NCBI GenBank assembly: GCA_017853735.1
Contig: JAFMJA010000167.1
Coordinates: 1-6,150 of the forward strand
Direction: 5' to 3'
Length of the DNA stretch: 6,150 bases
From: Burkholderiaceae bacterium
GTDB taxonomy: Bacteria > Pseudomonadota > Gammaproteobacteria > Burkholderiales > Burkholderiaceae_C
Shown: piece after piece, positions 1 through 6,150 of the stretch
Layout of the letters: each line of letters opens with the position of its first letter
Position numbering within the stretch: position 1 is the first letter of the stretch
The notes under the pieces: generated by a model
Told to the model about the DNA's origin: nothing
The model's input: the letters and a program-made list of their open reading frames with translations, nothing else
The model's database searches: none
Program-made: the position numbers and the translations under genes

Positions 1-1
1 G

Positions 2-1561
2 GAGGCACAAAAAGCCCTGCTGGCCGAAACCAATTTTCGCCGCGCCATGGAAAACTCCATGCCCACCGGGATGCGTGCGCTGGACCTCAAAGGCCAGATC
101 ACCTATGTCAACACGGCGTTTTGCCAGATGACCGGATGGAGCGAGGCCGAGCTGGTCGGTGCCAACCCGCCCTTTCCCTACTGGCCTGAAGAGGACCGGG
201 AAATGCTCATGACCTGGCTGGACGATGAACTCAATGGTCGGATCACCCCGGGTGGATTTCAGGTTCGCGTCAAGCGCAAGGACGGCACCATTTTCGATGC
301 CCGCCTGTATGTGTCACCCCTGGTGGACGCAATGGGCCAGCAAACCGGCTGGATGACCTCGATGACAGACATCACCGAGCCCAACCGCGTCCGCGAGCAA
401 CTCTACGCCTCCTATGAACGCTTCACCACAGTGCTTGATGGTCTGGATGCCTCAGTGTCAGTGGCTCCAGCCCAATCGGAGGAGCGCCCTGCTGAACTGC
501 TGTTTGCCAACACCCGCTACAAGGAATGGTATGGCGAGGGTATCGAGGGTCATCTGCAAATGGCAGCCCATGTCAATGAGGCGCCCATGCCCAGCGCCTG
601 GCGAAGCACCGTGCTCGAGCCCGAACAGGCTGAAATCTATGTGGAAGCCCTGGGCAAGTGGCTCGAATTGCGCACCCGTCTGCTCACCTGGGTAGATGGT
701 CGAATGGCCCAGATGGTGATCGCCAGCGATATCACCCCCAGGCGGATGGCCGAAGAACAGGCCGCCGTGCAAGCTGAGCGCGCCCAGGCAGCCAGCCGGC
801 TGGTCACCATGGGCGAGATGGCTTCGAGCGTAGCGCATGAACTCAACCAGCCACTCACCGCCATCAGCAACTATTGCACCGGCATGGTCTCGCGCCTGAA
901 AGTGCACCGCATCTCCGAGCAGGACCTGGTGGAGGCCCTTGAAAAAACAAGCCGTCAGGCGCAACGCGCAGGTCAGATCATTCAGCGCATCCAGTCCTTC
1001 GTCAAGCGCAGCGCACCCAACCGCAGCTTGGCCAATGTGGAAACCATGGTCGAAGAAGCCATGGACCTGGCCCAGATCGGCTTGCGCCGGCATGGTGTGC
1101 GCCTGACCCACCAGGTCAGCGCGGCTTTACCACCTCTGTTGGTGGATCCGATCCTGATCGAGCAGGTTCTGGTGAACCTGCTCAAGAATGCGGCCGAGTC
1201 GTTATCGCTGGCCAACCGCTCACCCGAGCAACGTCGGGTAGTGTTGAGCGTGCAAGCCGCGCGGATGGATGAAAAAGCTGGCATTGAATTTCAGGTCACT
1301 GACAATGGGCCAGGTATCGCGCCTGAGGTGCTCGATCGCCTGTTCGAAGCTTTTCACAGCACCAAGACTGAAGGCATGGGCATCGGGCTGTCACTGTGCC
1401 GTTCCATTGTTGAATCGCACCAGGGTCGGATGTCGGCACGGAACCTCTACAATGCCAACGAACTGATAGGCTGTTGCTTTTCGTTTTGGATTCCCTTGCC
1501 TGACATCGTGAACCAGAACGCGGCGCACACCGAATATCGAACTGACAGGATCGTGGGATAG
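2..1561 (+). CDS. PAS-domain sensor histidine kinase (FixL-like), 5' partial
   Basis: Membrane-associated or cytosolic sensor kinase that would autophosphorylate on His and pass the phosphate to the regulator encoded next. The frame is open to the window edge. The first in-frame ATG (47) lies inside a helix leading into a PAS domain, so the true start is upstream. Of 519 visible residues, about 11-126 form a PAS domain ending in a PAC-type MTDIT motif. About 141-246 form a second, degenerate PAS-like domain ending ASDIT. A coiled-coil linker follows. The DHp helix carries the H-box VAHELNQPL with phospho-acceptor His279 (codon 836-838). The ATPase domain has an N-box (NLLKNAAES, Asn396), a G1 box (DNGPGIA, from 434) and a G2 box (GMGIGL, 458-463), so it looks catalytically intact. 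The overall plan resembles FixL, but no haem-binding His is apparent in the PAS domains, so the signal is unknown. Any transmembrane sensor part would be off-window. Confidence 0.93.
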   Translation, partial: EAQKALLAETNFRRAMENSMPTGMRALDLKGQITYVNTAFCQMTGWSEAELVGANPPFPYWPEEDREMLMTWLDDELNGRITPGGFQVRVKRKDGTIFDARLYVSPLVDAMGQQTGWMTSMTDITEPNRVREQLYASYERFTTVLDGLDASVSVAPAQSEERPAELLFANTRYKEWYGEGIEGHLQMAAHVNEAPMPSAWRSTVLEPEQAEIYVEALGKWLELRTRLLTWVDGRMAQMVIASDITPRRMAEEQAAVQAERAQAASRLVTMGEMASSVAHELNQPLTAISNYCTGMVSRLKVHRISEQDLVEALEKTSRQAQRAGQIIQRIQSFVKRSAPNRSLANVETMVEEAMDLAQIGLRRHGVRLTHQVSAALPPLLVDPILIEQVLVNLLKNAAESLSLANRSPEQRRVVLSVQAARMDEKAGIEFQVTDNGPGIAPEVLDRLFEAFHSTKTEGMGIGLSLCRSIVESHQGRMSARNLYNANELIGCCFSFWIPLPDIVNQNAAHTEYRTDRIVG

Positions 1562-1564
1562 CGC

Positions 1565-2191
1565 ATGACTTTAGTACCTAAAAAAGGCACGGTGTATGTG
1601 GTCGACGATGACGAGGCCGTACGTGACTCGTTGCAGTGGCTGCTCGAAGGCAAAGACTTTCGGGTGAGCTGCTTTGATTCGGCCGAGTCATTTCTGGGTC
1701 GTTACGACCCTCGTGAAGTTGCCTGCCTGCTGGTGGATGTGCGCATGGGCGGCATGACCGGGCTGCAGTTACAGAGCCGCCTGCTCGACGAGCAGTCGCC
1801 CCTGCCGGTGGTCTTCATCACTGGTCACGGCGATGTGCCCATGGCGGTGGACACCATGAAAAAAGGCGCCATGGATTTCATCCAGAAGCCGTTTGACGAA
1901 GAAAAGCTGGTCCCCCTGGTCGAGCGCATGCTCGAACGCGCCAGGGAGACATTTGCTGACCACCAAAAGGCTGCCACCCGCGATGCCCTGTTGTCCAGGC
2001 TGACCCAGCGCGAGAGCCAGGTGCTCGAGCGTATCGTGGCCGGGCGCCTGAACAAGCAGATCGCCGACGACCTGGGCATCAGCATCAAGACGGTGGAGGC
2101 GCACCGCGCCAACATCATGGAAAAGCTCAATGCCAATACCGTGGCCGACCTGCTCAAGATTGCTTTGCGGCCTGGCGCTGTCAAGGCCTGA
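1565..2191 (+). CDS. FixJ-family two-component response regulator (receiver + LuxR-type HTH)
   Basis: DNA-binding response regulator, 208 residues, the usual FixJ length. The N-terminal receiver domain (about 8-125) shows the acidic cluster DDD at 14-16, phospho-acceptor Asp58 in LLVDVRM, Thr86 in FITGHGD, and Lys108 before Pro109 in IQKPF. The C-terminal domain (about 142-203) is a LuxR/GerE-type helix-turn-helix beginning LTQRESQVL, with the recognition region around ISIKTVEAHR (172-181). The ATG lies 3 bases after the kinase stop, and a GGGA Shine-Dalgarno-like stretch (1555-1558) sits 6 bases upstream. It is therefore almost certainly co-transcribed with the kinase, its likely phosphate donor. 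The family includes FixJ, TodT and StyR. Target genes cannot be read from the window, and the adjacent folD is not necessarily one of them. Confidence 0.95.
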   Translation: MTLVPKKGTVYVVDDDEAVRDSLQWLLEGKDFRVSCFDSAESFLGRYDPREVACLLVDVRMGGMTGLQLQSRLLDEQSPLPVVFITGHGDVPMAVDTMKKGAMDFIQKPFDEEKLVPLVERMLERARETFADHQKAATRDALLSRLTQRESQVLERIVAGRLNKQIADDLGISIKTVEAHRANIMEKLNANTVADLLKIALRPGAVKA

Positions 2192-2279
2192 GCGCCTGGT
2201 CACTTGCCTGCGCCACCGCCCTACCCCCGCCCTGTGGTGGGCCTGCATCAGCCCCCTGCTTTGAAACCGATTGGAATTC
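2192..2279 (+). other. Spacer between response regulator and folD
   Basis: 88 bases, rich in C on the + strand. The only visible structure is a 5-bp complement, CCACC (2213-2217) with GGTGG (2236-2240), with an 18-base loop and no following T-run, so it is not a convincing terminator. I see no confident -35/-10 pair. folD may be read through from the two-component genes or use a promoter I cannot recognise. Confidence 0.4.
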
Positions 2280-3131
2280 ATGAGCGCCCAAATCATTGAC
2301 GGCAACGCCCTTTCGCAACGTCTGCGTGCAGCAGTCGCTCAACGCGCCACCGCGCTCAAGGCCCGCGGCATCCAGCCAGGGCTGGCAGTCATCCTGGTAG
2401 GCAACAACCCGGCCTCTCAAGTCTATGTTCGCAACAAGGTCAAGGCCTGCGAGGACAGCGGGCTGCGCTCTGTGCTGGAGAAATATGACGCCGACCTGAG
2501 CGAAGCGGCGCTGCTGGCGCGCGTGGCCGCGCTCAATCAGGACCCCAGCATCCACGGCATCCTGGTCCAGCTGCCTTTGCCCGTGCATATCGATGCGCAC
2601 AAGGTGATCGAGGCGATATCGCCTGCCAAGGATGTGGACGGCTTTCATGTGGCCAGCGCTGGCGCCCTGATGGTGGGCCAGCCCGGTTTCTGGCCCTGTA
2701 CGCCTTATGGCTGCATGAAAATGCTCGAGAGCATCGCCTACGAGCTCAAGGGCAAGCATGCGGTGGTGATTGGGCGCTCCAATATTGTGGGCAAACCCAT
2801 GGCCCTGATGCTGCTGCAAAAGAATGCCACGGTCACCATCTGCCACAGTGGCACGCCCGACCTCAAGGCCATGACCCTTCAAGCCGATGTGATCGTGGCG
2901 GCCGTGGGCAAGCGCAATGTGCTCACCGCCGACATGGTCAAGCCCGGCGCGGTGGTGATTGATGTGGGCATGAACCGCAACGATGAAGGCAAGCTCTGCG
3001 GCGATGTGGATTTTCAGGGCGTGCGCGAGGTGGCTGGCTGGATCACGCCAGTTCCCGGCGGGGTCGGGCCGATGACGATCACCATGTTGCTGGTCAACAC
3101 CCTCGAGGCTGCCGAGCGCAGCGCAGCCTGA
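2280..3131 (+). CDS. folD: Bifunctional methylenetetrahydrofolate dehydrogenase / methenyltetrahydrofolate cyclohydrolase
   Basis: Cytosolic enzyme that oxidises 5,10-methylene-THF with NADP and hydrolyses the product to 10-formyl-THF, which feeds purine and formyl-Met synthesis. The protein is 283 residues, close to the E. coli length (288). Visible hallmarks are catalytic Tyr49 and Lys53 in YVRNK, the QLPLP motif (97-101), Asp120 in KDVDGFH, the dinucleotide-site signature GRSNIVGKPM (165-174), and PVPGGVGPMT (257-266). I chose the ATG at 2280, which gives MSAQIIDGN. An in-frame TTG at 2271 would add only three residues and is less likely. The ribosome-binding site is weak (GGA at 2273-2275). 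It lies 88 bases after the response regulator in the same direction, with no convincing terminator between, so read-through is possible. All key residues are present. Confidence 0.97.
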   Translation: MSAQIIDGNALSQRLRAAVAQRATALKARGIQPGLAVILVGNNPASQVYVRNKVKACEDSGLRSVLEKYDADLSEAALLARVAALNQDPSIHGILVQLPLPVHIDAHKVIEAISPAKDVDGFHVASAGALMVGQPGFWPCTPYGCMKMLESIAYELKGKHAVVIGRSNIVGKPMALMLLQKNATVTICHSGTPDLKAMTLQADVIVAAVGKRNVLTADMVKPGAVVIDVGMNRNDEGKLCGDVDFQGVREVAGWITPVPGGVGPMTITMLLVNTLEAAERSAA

Positions 3132-3186
3132 GCAAGATTTCCTAAGCCAGGCCAAATCTGCCCTGGCAATGTCTCAAGCCAAGGCC

Positions 3187-3216
3187 CTTGCAAGTACCCT
3201 GCACCCACCCCATCTA
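3187..3216 (+). promoter_or_regulatory. Putative sigma-32 (heat-shock) promoter for prlC
   Basis: A -35-like CTTGCA (3187-3192, preceded by CC; consensus CTTGAA, five of six match) is followed after 15 bases by CCCCATCTA (3208-3216). The latter fits the sigma-32 -10 consensus CCCCATNTA at every fixed position. The spacing is within the range usual for E. coli sigma-32 promoters. The site sits just before oligopeptidase A, whose enterobacterial homologue is known as a heat-shock gene. The start of transcription would be expected near 3221-3224, essentially at the prlC ATG, implying a leaderless or nearly leaderless mRNA. This is a pattern match by eye; the C-rich context makes the -10 match easier by chance. 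Confidence 0.5.
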
Positions 3217-3222
3217 AAGACC

Positions 3223-5373
3223 ATGAACAACCCCCTGCTGGACTTCACCGATCTACCCCTGTTTGACCAAATCAAGCCAGAACATGTGGCCCCCGCCATG
3301 GACAGCTTGCTGGCCCAGTCCGAGGCGGCCCTGGCCAGGGTCAGTGGGGCAGACTTCCCCCCCCGCTGGACGGAGATCAGCGCGGTGCTCGATGTGGCCA
3401 CCGAACGCCTGGGACGGGCCTGGTCGGCAGTCAGCCACCTGAACAATGTGGCCGACACGCCCGAATTGCGCGCAGCCTTCAATGCGGCCCTGCCGCGCAT
3501 CACCGACTTCTGGACCCGCCTAGGCGCAGACGAACGCCTGTATGCCAAATACAAGGCCATCGATCCTTCCACACTCAACCCCGAGCAGCAGCAGGCCTTG
3601 CGTCTTGCCCTACGCAGCTTCGTGCTGGGTGGGGCGGAGCTGAGCGGCCCCGACAAGGAGCGCTTTGCCAGCATCCAGGAACGGCAGGCCGAACTGAGCC
3701 AGAAGTTCAGTGAGAATGTGCTCGACGCCACCGACCACTTTGCCTACTACGCCAATGCGAGCGAGATCGAAGGCTTGCCCCAGGATGTGATCCAGGCTGC
3801 CCGTGCCGCCGCCCAGCAAGACGGACGTGAGGGCTACAAGCTCACCCTCAAGATGCCCTGCTACCTGCCGGTGATGCAGTTCGCCCGCAGTGGCGAGCTG
3901 CGCCAGCGGCTCTACCGCGCCTATGTCACCCGCGCGTCTGAGCAGGCTGGAGAAGAAGCCGTGCAGTTCGACAACAGCGCTGTCATCCGTGAGCTGCTCG
4001 CACTGCGCCAGGAAGAAGCGCGCCTGCTGGGCTACCGCAATTTCGGTGAGGTCTCGGTGGTGCCCAAGATGGCGCAATCACCGCAACAGGTGCTGACCTT
4101 CCTGCGCGACCTGGCCGTCCGGGCCCGGCCCCATGCCGAGCGCGATGTGGCCGAGCTGCGCGCCTTTGCCAGTGAGCGGCTCCAGCTGCACGACCCCCAG
4201 CCCTGGGACTGGCCCTATCTGTCCGAGCGGCTCAAAGAGGAGCGTTACGCCTTCAGCGAGCAGGAAGTGAAAGCGTATTTCACCGCCCCGCGTGTGCTGG
4301 CCGGTCTGTTTCGGATTGTCGAAACCTTGTTTGAGGTTCGCATCCAGCCCGATACCGCCCCGACCTGGCACCCCGGGGTAAGCTTTTACCGCATCGAGCG
4401 CTCCCTGCCGGGTGGCGCGGCCCAGCTGCTGGGCCAGTTCTACCTCGATCAGCCGGCCCGCCAGGGCAAACGCGGGGGCGCCTGGATGGACGATGTGCGT
4501 TCGCGTTGGCTGCGTCCTGACAGCGGCACCCTGCAAACCCCGGTGGCGCATCTGGTGTGCAACTTTGCCGAAGGCGTGGATGGCCAGCCCGCCCTGCTCA
4601 CCCATGACGATGTCATCACCCTGTTTCACGAGTTCGGCCATGGCCTGCACCACCTGCTGACCCAGGTGAATGAGCGCGATGTGGCCGGCATCAGTGGGGT
4701 GGAATGGGATGCGGTGGAGCTGCCCAGTCAGTTCATGGAGAACTTCTGTTGGGAGTGGAACGTCCTGTGCGACATGACCGCCCATGTGCAGACCGGTCAA
4801 GCCATGCCGCGCGCCCTGTTTGACAAGATGCTGGCCGCACGCAATTTCCAGAGTGGCATGCAAACCCTGCGCCAGATCGAGTTCGCCCTGTTTGACATGC
4901 TGCTGCACACCGACCATGAGCCTGAACAGGACTTTCTGCCCCTGCTCGATCTGGTGCGCGCCGAGGTGGCGGTGTTGCAGCCGCCAGCCTGGAGCCGCTC
5001 GGCACACAGCTTCAGCCATATCTTTGCGGGCGGCTATGCGGCCGGCTACTACAGCTACAAGTGGGCCGAGGTGCTCAGCGCCGACGCCTACGCCGCCTTT
5101 GAGGAAACCCTGAGTGCGCAAGGCTTGCCAAGCCCGCAAACTGGGCGAAAATACCGACAAGCCATTCTGGAGGCCGGCGGCAGCCGCCCAGCCATCGAAT
5201 CGTTCAAGGCCTTTCGTGGGCGCGAGCCCAGCCTGGATGCCTTGCTGCGCCACCAGGGCATGGCACCGATTGAACTAGCCGATCCACACAACCGTGAAGC
5301 CCCTAATGTTCATCGCTCGAATTGGGCTCCTGCTGGCAAGCTGCCTGCTGCTGACAGCGCCGGCCCAGCTTAG
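3223..5373 (+). CDS. prlC: Oligopeptidase A, M3-family zinc metallopeptidase
   Basis: Cytosolic endopeptidase that degrades short peptides, including cleaved signal peptides and products of ATP-dependent proteases. The M3 zinc motif HEFGH is at 469-473 (codons from 4627): His469 and His473 bind zinc and Glu470 is catalytic. Glu499 in AVELPSQFMEN is the probable third ligand. The late conserved segment GYAAGYYSYKWAEV, with tyrosines 609-612, shapes the active site in M3 enzymes. I chose the ATG at 3223 because MNNPLL followed by the IKPEHV motif matches the E. coli N-terminus (MTNPLL...). The ATG at 3169 would add 18 unlike residues and would cover the putative promoter. No good Shine-Dalgarno precedes it (only AAAGA, very close). 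The conserved body ends at about residue 680, the usual family length, but the frame continues to 716 and overlaps the next gene by 80 bases. The tail looks like non-homologous out-of-frame translation. Also called opdA. Confidence 0.95.
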   Translation: MNNPLLDFTDLPLFDQIKPEHVAPAMDSLLAQSEAALARVSGADFPPRWTEISAVLDVATERLGRAWSAVSHLNNVADTPELRAAFNAALPRITDFWTRLGADERLYAKYKAIDPSTLNPEQQQALRLALRSFVLGGAELSGPDKERFASIQERQAELSQKFSENVLDATDHFAYYANASEIEGLPQDVIQAARAAAQQDGREGYKLTLKMPCYLPVMQFARSGELRQRLYRAYVTRASEQAGEEAVQFDNSAVIRELLALRQEEARLLGYRNFGEVSVVPKMAQSPQQVLTFLRDLAVRARPHAERDVAELRAFASERLQLHDPQPWDWPYLSERLKEERYAFSEQEVKAYFTAPRVLAGLFRIVETLFEVRIQPDTAPTWHPGVSFYRIERSLPGGAAQLLGQFYLDQPARQGKRGGAWMDDVRSRWLRPDSGTLQTPVAHLVCNFAEGVDGQPALLTHDDVITLFHEFGHGLHHLLTQVNERDVAGISGVEWDAVELPSQFMENFCWEWNVLCDMTAHVQTGQAMPRALFDKMLAARNFQSGMQTLRQIEFALFDMLLHTDHEPEQDFLPLLDLVRAEVAVLQPPAWSRSAHSFSHIFAGGYAAGYYSYKWAEVLSADAYAAFEETLSAQGLPSPQTGRKYRQAILEAGGSRPAIESFKAFRGREPSLDALLRHQGMAPIELADPHNREAPNVHRSNWAPAGKLPAADSAGPA

Positions 5374-5929
5374 CGCCCAGGCGATCTACCGCCTGGTCGG
5401 CCCCGATGGTCGGGTGATCTACACTGACCGGCCACCCGCTGCCGGAGCCAAAGCCAGCAGCACCCCTACAAATTTTGGTCCAGACGCCGCGGACAGCACC
5501 AGCCTGCCCTATGCCTTGCGCCAGGTAGTGCAGCGCTATCCAGTCACCCTCTACAGCGGCGCCAATTGCAGCCCCTGCAGCAACGCGCGCAAGCTGCTGC
5601 AGGACCGCGGCATTCCGTTCAGCGAGCGCACCGTCAACACGGTTCAGGATGGTGAGGCGCTCAAGCGGATCAGTGGTGATTTGCTGCTACCGGTGCTCAG
5701 TATCGGCGCACAGGTGTTGAAGGGCCTGGCGGCCAGCGAATGGCATCAGTACCTGAGCGCGGCCGGCTACCCGGAAAAATCCGAGTTGCCCGGCAACTAC
5801 CGATACGCAGCGCCAGCGCCCCTGGTGCAAACGCAGAAGGCCGAGCCCGCCACAGCGGCGCAGCCTGCCCCCGCAGCAACACCCGTCACCCGGGAAGCGC
5901 CCGCCAATCCGGCAGGCATTGTGTTTTAG
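5294..5929 (+). CDS. Exported DUF4124 / glutaredoxin-like protein
   Basis: Probable periplasmic thiol-disulfide protein of 211 residues; the precise role is unknown. Residues 1-30 look like a Sec signal peptide: a short basic start, a hydrophobic core (IGLLLASCLLL), and an AQA-type cleavage site after Ala30. Residues 31-48 (IYRLVGPDGRVIYTDRPP) match the DUF4124 N-terminal pattern common in proteobacterial envelope proteins. Residues about 83-158 resemble glutaredoxin: VTLYSGANCSPC with Cys92-Ser-Pro-Cys95, then LLLPVLSIG, where Pro133 would be the cis-proline, then a GL..SEWHQYL C-terminal helix. The tail from about 172 is Ala/Pro-rich low complexity. The start is uncertain: GTG at 5294 gives a Lys in the n-region, while ATG at 5306 (residue 5) is the alternative. 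Both lie inside the 3' end of the prlC frame, so translation may be coupled. It ends tail to tail with rpiA. Confidence 0.85.
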   Translation: MKPLMFIARIGLLLASCLLLTAPAQLSAQAIYRLVGPDGRVIYTDRPPAAGAKASSTPTNFGPDAADSTSLPYALRQVVQRYPVTLYSGANCSPCSNARKLLQDRGIPFSERTVNTVQDGEALKRISGDLLLPVLSIGAQVLKGLAASEWHQYLSAAGYPEKSELPGNYRYAAPAPLVQTQKAEPATAAQPAPAATPVTREAPANPAGIVF

Positions 5930-6150
5930 AAATTCAGCGTCCTGACGCCCTGGGCCGTGCCGAGCAGGCAGACCTGGGCGCGCTGGTGGGCAAACACCCC
6001 GACCGTCACCACCCCAGGCCACTGGCTGACCATGCTCTCGAAGGCCAGCGGCTCGCTGATGCGCAAGCCACTGACATCAAGGATATGCTGACCATTGTCG
6101 GTCACCAGCGGCTGGCCCTCTTTCTGGCGCAGACGAGCCTGGGCGCCCAG
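5926..6150 (-). CDS. rpiA: Ribose-5-phosphate isomerase A, C-terminal part (5' end off-window)
   Basis: Interconverts ribose-5-phosphate and ribulose-5-phosphate in the non-oxidative pentose phosphate pathway (cytosol). Only the last 74 codons plus a TAA stop (complement of 5926-5928) are present. The reverse-strand translation includes PLVTDNGQHILDVSG, then PGVVTVGVFA and LLGTAQGVRTLNF. These align with the C-terminal region of E. coli RpiA (VTDNGNVILDV, PGVVTVGLFA, LIGTPDGVKT), the core strand and dimer-face region. The active-site residues lie upstream, outside the window. It is convergent with the glutaredoxin-like gene and overlaps its stop by 4 bases. No start, promoter or length can be judged here. 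Confidence 0.93.
   Translation of the reverse strand: MGAQARLRQKEGQPLVTDNGQHILDVSGLRISEPLAFESMVSQWPGVVTVGVFAHQRAQVCLLGTAQGVRTLNF

Noticed and set aside
458..1111. 217-codon minus-strand frame inside the histidine kinase
   Set aside because: It is a shadow of the kinase coding sequence. The + frame carries the H-box and PAS features here.
2181..3155. 324-codon open frame on the minus strand opposite folD
   Set aside because: It spans folD almost exactly and shows the same antisense composition artefact with no recognisable motif. folD on the + strand has all its signature motifs.
3146..3167. Inverted repeat GCCAGG / CCTGGC after folD, considered as a folD terminator
   Set aside because: The stem is only 6 bp with a 10-base loop and no T-run follows, so it is too weak to call a rho-independent terminator.
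3169..3222. Upstream ATG at 3169 as the prlC start
   Set aside because: The 18 added residues do not resemble family N-termini, whereas the ATG at 3223 reproduces the E. coli-like MxNPLL start. The upstream start would also place the putative promoter inside the gene.
4078..5253. 391-codon open frame on the minus strand opposite prlC
   Set aside because: It lies wholly antisense to a clearly real peptidase. Its composition (many His, Gly, Gln) is typical of the complement of GC-rich coding sequence, and it shows no recognisable domain.
5930..5990. GC-rich self-complementary stretch (GCCCTGGGC) considered as a bidirectional terminator
   Set aside because: It lies inside rpiA coding sequence, is short, and has no T-run on either strand.

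Overview
This is a GC-rich window with dense, ordinary chromosomal gene content. Protein style, codon use and gene set suggest a betaproteobacterium of the Burkholderiales, most likely a Comamonadaceae relative (Hydrogenophaga, Rhodoferax, Limnohabitans or similar). That placement is an inference from memory of such proteins, not from a search. I see no mobile element, CRISPR array, tRNA or rRNA, and no gene-free stretch longer than about 90 bases.

Layout. The window opens inside a PAS-domain sensor histidine kinase (5' end missing). Three bases after its stop comes a FixJ-type response regulator (receiver plus LuxR-type HTH); together they form a FixL/FixJ-style two-component pair. After an 88-base spacer comes folD (one-carbon/tetrahydrofolate metabolism). 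After a 91-base spacer comes prlC/opdA (oligopeptidase A, an M3 zinc metallopeptidase). The prlC frame runs past its family's usual end and overlaps an exported protein with an N-terminal DUF4124-like segment and a glutaredoxin-like CxxC domain. That gene meets the 3' end of rpiA (ribose-5-phosphate isomerase A, minus strand, 5' end missing) tail to tail, with a 4-base overlap.

How they fit together. The kinase and regulator are clearly one transcription unit. folD, prlC and the glutaredoxin-like gene are co-oriented, but their functions are unrelated housekeeping or envelope roles. The prlC spacer carries a close match to a sigma-32 (heat-shock) promoter. This suggests prlC has its own heat-inducible start in addition to any read-through, and the predicted start of transcription falls almost on the prlC ATG.

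No wholly new system is evident. The items most worth a second look are the putative heat-shock promoter with a nearly leaderless prlC transcript, the roughly 36-residue C-terminal extension of PrlC that overlaps the next gene's signal peptide, and the exported DUF4124/glutaredoxin fusion.
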